From an uncultured Pseudodesulfovibrio sp. (lineage in GTDB: Bacteria; Desulfobacterota; Desulfovibrionia; Desulfovibrionales; Desulfovibrionaceae): 64,000 bases of DNA. Positions 1-10,940 of this stretch are shown here, piece after piece; the stretch's first letter is position 1; each line of letters opens with the position of its first letter. The translations under genes and the position numbers were made by a program. The notes below the pieces were generated by a model. The model saw only the letters and a program-made list of their open reading frames with translations, did not search any database and was not told the origin of the DNA. The stretch spans positions 1,991,518-2,055,517 of the forward strand of contig NZ_OY782498.1 of assembly GCF_963677845.1 (NCBI RefSeq), given 5' to 3'.

Positions 1-2
1 GT

Positions 3-3000
3 GAACTGACATCTGAATTCATCAAATGGTGTAACGATACATCCCCTCCCCTTCAAAATGACGCCGCCTTTCGTGCTGATATAGTCCTGTCTTTCAACAG
101 TATCGCAAAAAAAACCACTGATATACAAACAGTCCAGCACTGTTTGCAGGCCATGATTCGCTCAGGAAGATTCGGTCGTATCGTATCTGGCCGTTTTATC
201 CTTGCCAAAACGGTCTCACTGCACAAACTGGATGCCAAAATTTCAAGCTGGCCCGTACGCGACAGACTGGCTATTGCTCATGAAATGCTCAACGAATACC
301 CGGGGGATAATGACAAGAAGACCCTCACATGGCTGGAAAATCTGCTCAAACCGCTCATGGCTACGGACCCTGTAGAATTGGCACCTTTTGTGGCTGAACT
401 CGGTGAAACAGGAGAAACTTTGGCCTTCCCTGTCAAGCAGGCCGTAATGGGTGGATTACTGGGACGATGGATCAACACCCGACTCTCCAATGGGACTCAC
501 GGAGCAGAACTGCACCAGATATGCATGATCATCAAGGCTATCGATGATGCATCATACGCCGAAGCCTTGGCCAAATCAGTGGAACTCAAACATATTCAAC
601 CTGATGTAGAAGTTCTTCGCACCATCGCCACCGTCGGTGAAGCCGGGAAAAAAACGATTCTGACCATGCTTTTCAAAACCCTTTCAGACTCTTCAAACGG
701 TTTGTCTGGGGCATGTCTCGATGCCATTATAGCGCAAAACCATCCAGGGCTCGGTAAGCTGCTTGCCTCAGTCCGCACCCAAATGCCCAGCCTAAAAAAA
801 GGGGTTATCTCACGCATTCCACTGCTTGGAGACACCGGGTATGCTGATTATATTCAAGCCCTTCCCAATGATCAGCAAATGGACGCTCATCTTGAGGCTT
901 TGGGAGTATTGGAAGCCATTGCTCCCGATTTTGTTCGAAATGTTACCAAACAGTGCATGCCTCGCGGCCAAAAAATCCATCCCAAAGGAAGTAATAGCTT
1001 CCCCGTTGTCACACCAAAACCGAAAAACGAAACAGTTGGGGCTCAACAGGGCTTTTTTACAAAATTCTTCAAAAGCAAACCCAAAACACTGGAATCAGTT
1101 CTTCCTAAATACCGAAACATTCGCGACATGAGTCTTCCCAACTCTCACATTGAAGATGAAGATCTTGATGGACGTGATTTGACCAAACTGAATCTTACTG
1201 GCTCCATGTTTTCGAAGACCCGGTTCATCCGCACCAAAGTCACCAACTCAACGCTCAACGACACGGTATTTTTCCTGTGCCAATGTACGGCCTCGACCTT
1301 CAACAGCATCGACTTCACAGACACACAATTCGCCAAAACAACGTTCAGCGGCTGTACGTTCACAAATTGTACTTTTTTTGCCACAAATTTTGATGATTGC
1401 ACTTTTCTGGAATGTCGATTCCACGACTGCTCTTTTGGCAACGCTTCGTTCCAACGCATGAAAATGCGTAAGACCGACTTTGGAACCGGCTCGCTTGCCG
1501 GAACAACCATTCATGACTGCAGTATCCGCACGACCCGCTTCAAAGCTATGGACCTGACTTTCAGTGAATTCGTACACAATGACTTACGCGGTGTGGAATT
1601 TATCAACTCGGTTCTCCACGCTGTTTACATACGGGACTGCACCCTCGCCTCGATGGAAATGCCGGGAACCACGGTCACCCGCTCCATCATCAAAAATTCC
1701 GATGTGGCACACCCTCTGTTTCTAGCTAACCGCATCCGTCAAATGACACTCTTTGCCAGAGAAGTGGAAAAAGGAATCATCCCCAAAACATCGGAAACCG
1801 ACCCTTTTCTGGCCCAAAAGGCGCTTACGATATGGTCGCAGGAACTGACCCTAATGCGTCGCGAACGGCGCATGCTCGACAATAACCGCACACGAATTTC
1901 TCGCGCCATCACAACCATGGGTCGCACCCAGCAGGAATTCATCCGCATACTTCCCCTGCTTTTGGATACAGACAATTTCGAACGGAAATTCAATTTTGGC
2001 GAAACCCCGATATGTCGAGTCTGGGGGTATTATCCCAGTTTGAGTACTCTCGAGATTGGACAACAGCACCTTAACAGGCTTCAACTTCGTCCAACAGCAC
2101 CAGACGTTCGCATCCTCGCTCTTTACGCCATGGGCAGCACAGGTACTGTTGCACAAACGGCCCAATCAGATTTTGACTGCTGGGTGTGTTATGATGGTGA
2201 CCTGACCATCGCCATGGAAAACGGCCTCAAACGAAAGCTGGAAGCCATAGCTTTGTGGGCGGAAAGCGAATTCGGTCTGGAGACTCACTTCTATCCCATG
2301 CGCATGGACGATGTACGCGACAATCGATTCCTGTCTGGCGACGAAGAGAGTTCCGGTTCAGCACAGGTTCTCCTTCTCAAGGAAGAATTTTATCGGACCG
2401 CACTCAAAATAGCAGGTAGAAGTCTTGCGTGGTGGATCGTTCCGGCCGGAGCCAATCGAAAAACATATGACGCATGCATCCGTGCATCCCGACGCTATCC
2501 GGTCTGCGGAAAACCACGTCTGGAAGATTTCGGATATCTCGCTCCAGTTCCACCTGATGAATATTTCGGAGGTTCCCTCTGGCAAATGGTCAAGGCTGTG
2601 CACGCACCATTCAAATCCGTACTCAAACTAGGCCTGCTTGAGACTTATGCGGCACCGGGGATTTCATCGCTCCCGTTGTGCGAACGGATCAAACACAACA
2701 TCGTCGGCAACAGAAGAGGCAAGCTGGACACAGACCCATACACGGCCCTGTTCACCACCCTGCACGACTATTACCTCAAACGAAATGAAAACAACGCCGC
2801 AGCCCTGCTCAAGGAATCATTTCGGCTCAAGGCAAATCTGTCGAACGTCCCATTTTTCATGAATCTGCCCACACGACCAGAAGATGAAAGTCTTATCTCT
2901 GTACTCTTCGGTGTTGGCTATGTGGAACCAGACCGCATTGCCGGAGTCAACCGATCATGGTCATTCAGCAAATCTCTCAAAATGGGTTCACGAGTCCGGC

Positions 3001-3746
3001 AATATATGGTGGACACCTACCAACGGATTCAGTCCGGGCTTTCAACAGAAGGTGCGACCAAAGCGCACATCAATTCAGAAGACCTCACTCGGATGGGCCG
3101 CCGAATCGGGGCCAATTTTTCACGAAAAGCGCATAAAATCATGCGAGTGCCCTTCATGGATACAACTGAAAATGGATTCCCCATTCTGCATTTTTCCGCA
3201 ATCAAACATTCTCATAAACCACCTGTCTGGGTCGTTCGTGGCGGCTCTGCCGTGGAAGCCAAACAATCCGCGGAAGCCTTACAACTTCTCCACCGAAACG
3301 TAGACCCCGTTCGCATGCTCGCATGGCTGCTTGCCAACCGAATCTATCATCCGAAAAGCCTCCTCCAGGCCGACAGGTCCATCGCGCCCATCTCCGTGGC
3401 AGACTTGCAAAAACTCATGCCCGCCTTGCACAGTTTCTTCCCATTTGACACGACATTTGAACGCGATATCAACGAAGGACTCAACCCGGAACAGGTTACA
3501 CGCGCTTTCTTCATCCTCAACCTGACCACTCCGCATGACACCAGACGGATTGATAAGGCAGCCGTCGTATACGCCACTAATTGGGGTGAAATGTATTGCC
3601 GCACCTTCGTTCACCCCGGCCAGATGTTCGAAACAACCCCATCTCTTTTCCTGGCCCAAAAACTCGATCAACCGATTATTGAAAAGCCGGAAATGTCCAT
3701 GTTCCTTCCCAAGGGATCGCAATGTAAAAGGATCACTCTGGTATAG
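3..3746 (+). CDS. Class I adenylate cyclase with pentapeptide-repeat region, 5' end outside window
   Basis: The reading frame is open back to the first bases of the window, so the N-terminus is missing; an in-frame TTG (144) or ATG (153) is not convincing as a start. About 1247 residues are visible. The first third is alpha-helical and may be a HEAT-like solenoid. Visible residues ~370-565 are a pentapeptide-repeat stretch with recurring F or L every fifth residue (for example CTFTNCTFFATNF). Near residue 711 lies the nucleotidyltransferase signature GSTGTVAQTAQSDFDCWV, which matches the GS..QS.DxD catalytic motif of class I (CyaA-type) adenylate cyclases that make cAMP from ATP. The C-terminal ~400 residues look like the rest of that family. 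Pentapeptide repeats are not part of enterobacterial CyaA, so this is an unusual architecture, perhaps for protein-protein contact. The class is clear; activity is inferred. Confidence 0.8.
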   Translation, partial: ELTSEFIKWCNDTSPPLQNDAAFRADIVLSFNSIAKKTTDIQTVQHCLQAMIRSGRFGRIVSGRFILAKTVSLHKLDAKISSWPVRDRLAIAHEMLNEYPGDNDKKTLTWLENLLKPLMATDPVELAPFVAELGETGETLAFPVKQAVMGGLLGRWINTRLSNGTHGAELHQICMIIKAIDDASYAEALAKSVELKHIQPDVEVLRTIATVGEAGKKTILTMLFKTLSDSSNGLSGACLDAIIAQNHPGLGKLLASVRTQMPSLKKGVISRIPLLGDTGYADYIQALPNDQQMDAHLEALGVLEAIAPDFVRNVTKQCMPRGQKIHPKGSNSFPVVTPKPKNETVGAQQGFFTKFFKSKPKTLESVLPKYRNIRDMSLPNSHIEDEDLDGRDLTKLNLTGSMFSKTRFIRTKVTNSTLNDTVFFLCQCTASTFNSIDFTDTQFAKTTFSGCTFTNCTFFATNFDDCTFLECRFHDCSFGNASFQRMKMRKTDFGTGSLAGTTIHDCSIRTTRFKAMDLTFSEFVHNDLRGVEFINSVLHAVYIRDCTLASMEMPGTTVTRSIIKNSDVAHPLFLANRIRQMTLFAREVEKGIIPKTSETDPFLAQKALTIWSQELTLMRRERRMLDNNRTRISRAITTMGRTQQEFIRILPLLLDTDNFERKFNFGETPICRVWGYYPSLSTLEIGQQHLNRLQLRPTAPDVRILALYAMGSTGTVAQTAQSDFDCWVCYDGDLTIAMENGLKRKLEAIALWAESEFGLETHFYPMRMDDVRDNRFLSGDEESSGSAQVLLLKEEFYRTALKIAGRSLAWWIVPAGANRKTYDACIRASRRYPVCGKPRLEDFGYLAPVPPDEYFGGSLWQMVKAVHAPFKSVLKLGLLETYAAPGISSLPLCERIKHNIVGNRRGKLDTDPYTALFTTLHDYYLKRNENNAAALLKESFRLKANLSNVPFFMNLPTRPEDESLISVLFGVGYVEPDRIAGVNRSWSFSKSLKMGSRVRQYMVDTYQRIQSGLSTEGATKAHINSEDLTRMGRRIGANFSRKAHKIMRVPFMDTTENGFPILHFSAIKHSHKPPVWVVRGGSAVEAKQSAEALQLLHRNVDPVRMLAWLLANRIYHPKSLLQADRSIAPISVADLQKLMPALHSFFPFDTTFERDINEGLNPEQVTRAFFILNLTTPHDTRRIDKAAVVYATNWGEMYCRTFVHPGQMFETTPSLFLAQKLDQPIIEKPEMSMFLPKGSQCKRITLV

Positions 3747-3939
3747 CTTATCCTTTCAACTGAATACAGCTATCGTATCTCCCTACCATAGCAGGTCAAT
3801 CCTCCTTATTAGGACTTTTTATCGACAATTCACGATATATTGTCTATGGAAATGCGCGCGTTGATGAACGATATTTCGTCAACATGCATTATACCCGATT
3901 GTTTTTCTGTTTAACTGCTTTTCAAGGAAAGGATTTTCA

Positions 3940-5640
3940 ATGAAAAAATTTCTGACTCTCACTCTAGCCTGCCTTGCGGTCGCCGCTTTCCTCGCCGACC
4001 CTGCCATGGCAGCTGATTCGTCCAAGGGTGCTGGCAACGCCAAAATCTTCGGTCTACTCACACTGATTCCGCCCGTGGTTGCCATTGTTCTCGCATTCAT
4101 CACCAAAAACGTCGTACTCTCGCTGTTTCTCGGCGTTTTCTCCGGTTGTTTCATGCTCGACCTCAAAGGGTGGGATATTTATCACGCTCTGATTGACGCT
4201 TTTCTGCGCTTCTCCGGTGAAATTCTTGGCTCACTTGCCGACAGCTGGAACGCCGGTATCGTACTCCAATGTCTGGCTATCGGAGGACTCATCGCTCTGG
4301 TTTCCAAAATGGGTGGAGCAAAGGCCATTGCCGACGCACTGGTCAAAAGGGCAAAGACTCCGCGCAGCTCCCAGTTTGTCACATGGCTCATGGGCCTCTT
4401 CATCTTCTTTGATGACTATGCCAACTCCCTGACTGTCGGCCCGATCATGCGCCCGGTCACTGACCGCATGAAAGTTTCCCGTGAAAAACTCGCCTTTATC
4501 ATCGACGCTACCGCCGCTCCCATCGCAGGCATCGCTTTGATCTCCACATGGGTTGCCTACGAAGTCGGCCTGATCCGCGACGGCTATCAGATGATTCCCC
4601 TCGACGCCAATGCATACGGCGTCTTCGTCGAGACCATTCCCTTCCGCTTTTATAACATTTTCATTCTGTTGTTCATCATCTTCACCATCTGGTTCATGCG
4701 TGAATTCGGCCCCATGCACAAAGCTGAGGTCCGCGCCCGCACAGAAGGCAAAGTCATCGCTGACGACGCCACCCCCATGGCTGCTGAAGAGTCTTCAAGC
4801 CTCGAACCCGTACCCGGTATAAAGCTTTCCATCTGGAATGCCATCATTCCCATCGGCACCCTGATTGTCACCGCCTTCCTCGGTTTTTACTTCAACGGAT
4901 ATGGCGCCATCGATGATCCAGCTCTTCTGAAATCCATTCAGGCTTCTCCGCTGAGCTTCGCCTCCATGCGTGATTGCTTCGGTGCATCTGATGCCTCGGT
5001 GGTTCTGTTTCAAGCAGCACTCATCGCCAGTATGGTTGCCATCGGCATGGCTGTCGTAAAAAAGATTCTCCCCGTCAAGGAAGCCATTGAGACGTGGGTT
5101 ACCGGCGTAAAATCCATGAACATCACCGCGGTCATCCTGCTCCTCGCATGGTCCCTGTCCGGCGTAATCAAGGAATTAGGCACCGCAACCTATCTGGTCA
5201 ACGTGCTTTCCGATACGCTGCCGGCCTTCCTACTGCCGTCCATCATCTTCATACTCGGTTCCATCATCTCATTTGCAACCGGAACCTCATACGGCACCAT
5301 GGGTATCCTCATGCCGCTGGCCATCCCCTTGGCCTATGCGCTTCAGGCAGACCCGAATTACGTCATCCTGAACATCGGTTCAGTCCTGACAGGCGCCATC
5401 TTCGGTGACCACTGCTCCCCCATCTCGGACACCACTATCCTGTCTTCCATGGGTTCCGCATGTGACCATATCGACCACGTCAAGACGCAGCTCGCCTACG
5501 CCTGTACCGTGGCCCTCATCGCCATTGTCGCCGGATACATTCCGGCAGGACTCGGCATGCCGGTCTACATCACCCTGCCTGTCGGTATCGCCCTCACCGG
5601 CCTCGCCGTCCGCTTCCTGGGCAAGAAGGTCGACGCATAG
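3940..5640 (+). CDS. NhaC-family Na+/H+ antiporter
   Basis: A 566-residue polytopic inner-membrane protein. The motif FFDDYANSLTVGPIMRP (residues ~150-165) and the late GDHCSPISDTTI segment are typical of the Na_H_antiporter (NhaC) family, which exchanges Na+ for H+ and is common in marine sulfate reducers. The N-terminus reads like a cleavable signal peptide ending in AMA (residues ~1-24) ahead of the first family transmembrane helix, which is unusual for NhaC proteins. The start is ATG with AAGGAAAGG upstream. It stands alone, 193 bp after the cyclase gene, and ends at a strong bidirectional terminator. The exact substrate (Na+/H+, malate/lactate exchange, or an amino acid) cannot be read from the sequence. 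Confidence 0.85.
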   Translation: MKKFLTLTLACLAVAAFLADPAMAADSSKGAGNAKIFGLLTLIPPVVAIVLAFITKNVVLSLFLGVFSGCFMLDLKGWDIYHALIDAFLRFSGEILGSLADSWNAGIVLQCLAIGGLIALVSKMGGAKAIADALVKRAKTPRSSQFVTWLMGLFIFFDDYANSLTVGPIMRPVTDRMKVSREKLAFIIDATAAPIAGIALISTWVAYEVGLIRDGYQMIPLDANAYGVFVETIPFRFYNIFILLFIIFTIWFMREFGPMHKAEVRARTEGKVIADDATPMAAEESSSLEPVPGIKLSIWNAIIPIGTLIVTAFLGFYFNGYGAIDDPALLKSIQASPLSFASMRDCFGASDASVVLFQAALIASMVAIGMAVVKKILPVKEAIETWVTGVKSMNITAVILLLAWSLSGVIKELGTATYLVNVLSDTLPAFLLPSIIFILGSIISFATGTSYGTMGILMPLAIPLAYALQADPNYVILNIGSVLTGAIFGDHCSPISDTTILSSMGSACDHIDHVKTQLAYACTVALIAIVAGYIPAGLGMPVYITLPVGIALTGLAVRFLGKKVDA

Positions 5641-5657
5641 TTTCGATCCATAATACT

Positions 5658-5701
5658 AAAAAAATCGCCCGACCAGTTTGACTGGTCGGGCGATTTTTTT
5701 G
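5658..5701. terminator. Bidirectional intrinsic terminator
   Basis: A 14-bp perfect stem (5664-5677 with 5681-5694, loop TTG) is flanked by A-rich sequence on the left and seven T on the right. It serves both the antiporter gene on the plus strand and the acetyltransferase gene on the minus strand. Confidence 0.93.
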
Positions 5702-5720
5702 AAACACTCAAAACAAAATA

Positions 5721-6200
5721 TCAAAAAGAATAACGGTAGTATTTCACATCCACACACATAACCGGAACTCTTTCCGGCAACTGTGCTTTGGTAATTTCCA
5801 CAAATCCATTCTTCTCGTAAAAACGATGGGCAGCGTGATAGACGTCCACAGTGCCAAGGTAGATTTCTCGAACACCCTTGTCTCTCGACCAATCAATCAA
5901 AGTCTGCATCAAAGCGGCCGCAACACCATATTCCTTGCCACGATATTCCTTTTTCACAAACATCTTGCGCAGGGCACACACGCCATCACCGGTATCCAAA
6001 AGCGCAATAGTTCCCACCAGTTCATCACCTTCAAAAGCAAGCCAGAAGTTACCCACTCCCTGCTGATAAAAATCCGGTATAGTTCGCAAATCCGGCTGTT
6101 GATCAGCAGATGTCTTCACGCCAAATTCGTTAATCTGAATAGTCGTGATGAGGTCGACGATGGAATCTGTGTCGTGATCGGAAAAAGGTATGATATGCAT
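5721..6200 (-). CDS. GNAT-family N-acetyltransferase
   Basis: A 159-residue protein of the GNAT fold. It has the acetyl-CoA-binding segment VKKEYRGKEYGVAAALM (Q/RxxGxG/A-type loop), then the late AAHRFYEKNGF motif typical of the family. The ATG at 6200 (MHIIPFSD) is preferred; an in-frame TTG at 6230 lies inside holB and would only add a tail. The gene follows holB by 5 bp and probably belongs to the purA-holB transcript. The substrate is unknown: it could be a small molecule, an amino acid or a protein N-terminus. Confidence 0.85.
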   Translation of the reverse strand: MHIIPFSDHDTDSIVDLITTIQINEFGVKTSADQQPDLRTIPDFYQQGVGNFWLAFEGDELVGTIALLDTGDGVCALRKMFVKKEYRGKEYGVAAALMQTLIDWSRDKGVREIYLGTVDVYHAAHRFYEKNGFVEITKAQLPERVPVMCVDVKYYRYSF

Positions 6201-6205
6201 AATAA

Positions 6206-7051
6206 TTAAATCATTCGAGTTGCGACCCAATCCAGCACCATGGCCGGATTGACCGGCACCTGCGTATTCAAGGCTTCCTGAGCCTTATCGAGCACTAGAC
6301 CGATACGCCGAAGGGATATGAGATCATGAGAATTGGCAAGAGTTGAAGAAAGTGGCGACCCACACGAACCGGACATGGCCTCTCGCAGCTCTCGCTGCAT
6401 ACCGAGCACCACCTGCATGGCAAGATGCTTGTCCACAGCCCCCTTGGTTGACGTCCGGGCAAACCAGCCGCGGCCTGTCTGCCAGAATGCAACCAAAGCC
6501 TGCAACCATTCGGTAACTTCAGGCGTATTCTGTCGCACATCGGGCCAAGCCATGGTTACCACCCAAGATCGGGAAACCAATGTCTCCAAGAGCCGCTCAC
6601 GTTGTGGAGCAGCAAGGACAAAGACATTGCCGGGACGTGGTTCTTCAAGAGATTTAAGCAATGCGTTGGCCGCCTCGGTCATGAACATCTGAGCCTCGGC
6701 AAAAATGGTCACACGATAGCCGTCACCATTGGGCGGTTGCCCCCAAGTGGAGCGCAGTTGACGCACAGGGTCGACTTTGATCAGTCCTTCCCGGCCATCA
6801 AAGAAAAGAAGATCATTAAAGGCAAGATCCCCGATTTGTTTACACGCCGGGCATTGTCCACATGGAACAGAACCCGATGCACAATTAAGCCGCATGGCCC
6901 AATACAAAGCGAGGGCGACGCGGGAATCCGCGTCGCCACCTTCAATAACAATTGATTGAGGAGGATCGTGAGCAATGGCATTGAGGCGTTTCACCGCATG
7001 CTCGTACCCTGCGAGGGCAGCCAGCGGATCACCATTCAACATCATTGCCAT
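6206..7051 (-). CDS. holB: DNA polymerase III delta-prime subunit
   Basis: A 281-residue clamp-loader subunit. The zinc module CGQCPACKQIGDLAFND (residues ~63-80) and the following segment SLEEPRPGNVFVL correspond to the delta-prime/gamma-tau clamp-loader core. The Walker A region is degenerate (EGGDADSRVA), as expected for delta-prime, which does not hydrolyse ATP. It starts 9 bp after purA on the same strand with GGGTGG upstream. It is somewhat shorter than the E. coli protein (334 residues). The role in loading the sliding clamp is inferred from family membership. Confidence 0.85.
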   Translation of the reverse strand: MAMMLNGDPLAALAGYEHAVKRLNAIAHDPPQSIVIEGGDADSRVALALYWAMRLNCASGSVPCGQCPACKQIGDLAFNDLLFFDGREGLIKVDPVRQLRSTWGQPPNGDGYRVTIFAEAQMFMTEAANALLKSLEEPRPGNVFVLAAPQRERLLETLVSRSWVVTMAWPDVRQNTPEVTEWLQALVAFWQTGRGWFARTSTKGAVDKHLAMQVVLGMQRELREAMSGSCGSPLSSTLANSHDLISLRRIGLVLDKAQEALNTQVPVNPAMVLDWVATRMI

Positions 7052-7060
7052 CCACCCAAA

Positions 7061-8350
<1,290 letters not shown>

Positions 8351-8436
8351 TTAACGAACCGGCGTAAATTGCGCGCACAAACGGTTATCTTCCGTAAGTA
8401 TAAAGACGGGCGTCTGTCAACCGACAGAAGTGGCAA

Positions 8437-8829
8437 TTACTTGGTATTTTTTGGGGTCAATGTCAGCAACTTGCCTCTTCGATCCTTCTTTTGTTCATCA
8501 GCAACAAGCTCTGGACCCATTTCATTTGCACCGGATTCAGGGTCGACAATACGCTTTTCCGGCGAGGTCAAAGCAGCAAGATCTATTTCGTGTGGAGCAG
8601 CATCCGGCATACGTGACTGCGCCCAATTATAATTAAAAAGTTGATTTTTCAAACGAGTAGACTGGATGAGGTTGAAGACCACCACGGACTCCTCCCATCG
8701 TTTGGTGGGTTCGAAATGGCGGACTTTTTCCGCATATTTCTCCCACAAGCTCATGAGTGAAGCCTCGTCAAAAGCATTGATTTGACGCGCCAACTTCAAG
8801 AGCGCTTTTTCCATGTAACTTTCAGACAT
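8437..8829 (-). CDS. Conserved hypothetical protein upstream of purA
   Basis: A 130-residue soluble protein without signal peptide or membrane helix. The N-terminal ~85 residues are predicted helical (ALLKLARQINAFDEASLMS, then WEKYAEKVRHFEPTKRWEES); the C-terminus is charged and low in structure, ending LLTLTPKNTK. I do not recognise a functional domain. Its place between purA and the chemoreceptor, with an AICAR transformylase gene close by, suggests a lineage-specific neighbour of purine genes. That is an inference from position only. The start ATG at 8829 has AAGGAT upstream. Confidence 0.7.
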   Translation of the reverse strand: MSESYMEKALLKLARQINAFDEASLMSLWEKYAEKVRHFEPTKRWEESVVVFNLIQSTRLKNQLFNYNWAQSRMPDAAPHEIDLAALTSPEKRIVDPESGANEMGPELVADEQKKDRRGKLLTLTPKNTK

Positions 8830-8923
8830 CGATTATCCTTGATTTATACAACAGCAATAGCTGGGATATACTCCATACCAAACATCCCGCCACCCCGCCA
8901 AGGCAAAATCTCGCTTGTTTTGC

Positions 8924-8965
8924 ACAAAAAAACAAGACCACCCGTACATCATACGAGTGATCTTG
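8924..8965 (-). terminator. Intrinsic terminator after the chemoreceptor gene
   Basis: On the minus strand a 14-bp stem with a few G-U pairs (8952-8965 with 8933-8946) is followed by seven T. A second hairpin without a T-tract lies at 8992-9019, closer to the gene end. Confidence 0.8.
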
Positions 8966-9040
8966 AACAATCGAATCTCAAACAGTCAGTTGCGGGCCGT
9001 CAAAAGACGACCCGCAAGGAGAGGCCTGACTCATTAAACA

Positions 9041-10708
9041 TTAGAACTTTTCAAAACCATCGTCATCCATATCCATGCTTATACCACCCTCTTGAGAAGG
9101 TGTAGCCTGTGCGAGAGGCTTAGGCTGGGCTGCCTGAACCCGAGGAGCAGGACTCTGCGCGACGGATACTGTTGCAGCCTGGAAGGGCTCATGCCCACCG
9201 AGCTTGAAGAACTGCATTGAATTCTGCAACTGCACAGCCTGCGCAGACAATTCCTCTGCTGTCGATGCCAATTCTTCCGAAGCGGCCGCATTCTGCTGAA
9301 TGACCTTATCCATTTCATGAATTGCAGAGGTCACCTGAGTGCCCCCTTCATTCTGTTCATTGGTGGCAGCAGAAATTTCCTGCACCAATTCCGCGGTCTT
9401 CTGGATATCCGGGACAATTTTCGACAACAATTCACCCGCCTCTTCAGCAACCTGCACACTAGACGATGACAGCTCGCTGATTTCCGAAGCAGAAGTGCCA
9501 CTCCGTTCGGCCAACTTACGTACTTCAGCTGCAACCACAGCAAATCCCTTACCGTGTTCACCCGCTCGGGCGGCTTCAATGGCTGCGTTCAATGCCAACA
9601 GGTTCGTCTGTCGAGCAATATCTTCAATGATGGATATCTTTTCCGCAATCTGCTTCATGGCATCCACTGTCTTGGCGACAGCCTGTCCACCCTGTTCCGT
9701 GTCAGACGCAGCCTGATTGGTCATGGAATTGGTGGTCTGGGCGTTGTCGGCATTCTGACCGATGGACGATGTCATTTCTTCCATGGATGCTGATACTTCT
9801 TCAATGGAAGAGGCTTGTTCAGTCGCCCCTTGTGACAATTGCACCGAGGACGATGCCAACTCCTGACTCCCTGCAGTAACCTGCTCAGTCGCGGAACGGA
9901 CATCAGTAACCACGCGACGCAATTCACGCAACATGTTCGCCATGGCTGAAGCCAACTGCCCAACCTCATCCTTACTACGGACAGATATATCAGCACTCAA
10001 ATCACCATGAGCCATACGATTTGATGCTTCAACAGCTTCATTCAAGGGCACCGTCATGCTTCGAATGACAAACATGACGACAAGAATAAGAATTCCCATT
10101 GATATCGCCGTTGGAATAAGAATCTGCCAACGCAAGGACGCAACCTGAGCTTCCACATCGTCAACATAGATTCCGCTTCCCACAATCCATCCCCAAGGCT
10201 TGAACAATTTAACATAAGAAACCTTGGGTACAGGCTTAGTAGCTCCTTTCTTGGGCCAAGAATAATGCACAAAGCCTTCGCCGTCCTTACGGCTAACTTC
10301 AACCATTTCCCGGAAAAGATAAATACCGTCCTGATCTTTGACATCACCCACATTCTTACCGACAAGCGATGCATTGGATCCATGAGCCACGACAACTGGC
10401 TTCATATCATTAATCCAAAAATATTCATTTCCATGATATCTTGATTTTGTAATCTCTGCGATGGCGGCCTTCTGAGCCTCAGCCTTGGTCAAAGCACCGG
10501 AAGCGGCCTGCTCAGCCCAATATTGGACGGAACTATATGCCACATCCACAACACTTTTTGTTGCGACCTGCTTCTCTGCCATGAGGGAATCACTAACGAC
10601 GGGAAGAAAATACCCCAAAAGCCCAAGAACAACCAAAGCAATAGCCCCCAAAAAGATACTGAGAATCTTGCTTCGCATGCTCCAATCTCGGAATCGAAGT
10701 ATAGTCAT
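9041..10708 (-). CDS. Methyl-accepting chemotaxis protein with single Cache domain
   Basis: A 555-residue chemoreceptor. Order: TM1 (~residues 12-35), periplasmic single-Cache domain with [14 protein letters not shown]2 (~190-212), HAMP ([12 protein letters not shown] onward), then a long coiled-coil signalling domain with the conserved tip [17 protein letters not shown]. Methylation helices rich in Q/E flank the tip. It senses an extracellular ligand, probably a small organic acid given the Cache type, and controls CheA. The start is the ATG at 10708, which has AGGAGG just upstream; an ATG nine codons earlier would place that site inside the gene. The C-terminus ends in GFEKF rather than a canonical NWETF CheR tether. 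Confidence 0.93.
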   Translation of the reverse strand: MTILRFRDWSMRSKILSIFLGAIALVVLGLLGYFLPVVSDSLMAEKQVATKSVVDVAYSSVQYWAEQAASGALTKAEAQKAAIAEITKSRYHGNEYFWINDMKPVVVAHGSNASLVGKNVGDVKDQDGIYLFREMVEVSRKDGEGFVHYSWPKKGATKPVPKVSYVKLFKPWGWIVGSGIYVDDVEAQVASLRWQILIPTAISMGILILVVMFVIRSMTVPLNEAVEASNRMAHGDLSADISVRSKDEVGQLASAMANMLRELRRVVTDVRSATEQVTAGSQELASSSVQLSQGATEQASSIEEVSASMEEMTSSIGQNADNAQTTNSMTNQAASDTEQGGQAVAKTVDAMKQIAEKISIIEDIARQTNLLALNAAIEAARAGEHGKGFAVVAAEVRKLAERSGTSASEISELSSSSVQVAEEAGELLSKIVPDIQKTAELVQEISAATNEQNEGGTQVTSAIHEMDKVIQQNAAASEELASTAEELSAQAVQLQNSMQFFKLGGHEPFQAATVSVAQSPAPRVQAAQPKPLAQATPSQEGGISMDMDDDGFEKF

Positions 10709-10940
10709 AGCCCCTCCTAAGTTGAAAAGTTCCATAAAAATCAGAGAGTAAAGAAAAAAAATCTCTTCAACCTGTCAATTTTCTCTAATTGAACAATACA
10801 CTGTTTCAAACAAGATAAGTAGGAATATAATGCATTGGGGGATTATATATTTTAAATTGGCCCCTGTGGGGATTATTGCCGGTCGGAACAAGCTGTGATA
10901 TGAACGCCACCTCACATGAGCACAACAGGGAGTTGATGAA

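Noticed and set aside
8370..8420. TTGACA-like box upstream of purA
   Set aside because: The nearest -10 (TATACT) is only 12 bp away, too close for a sigma-70 promoter.
8992..9019. Hairpin after the chemoreceptor as its terminator
   Set aside because: No T-run follows on the minus strand; the hairpin at 8924-8965 with seven T is the better choice.
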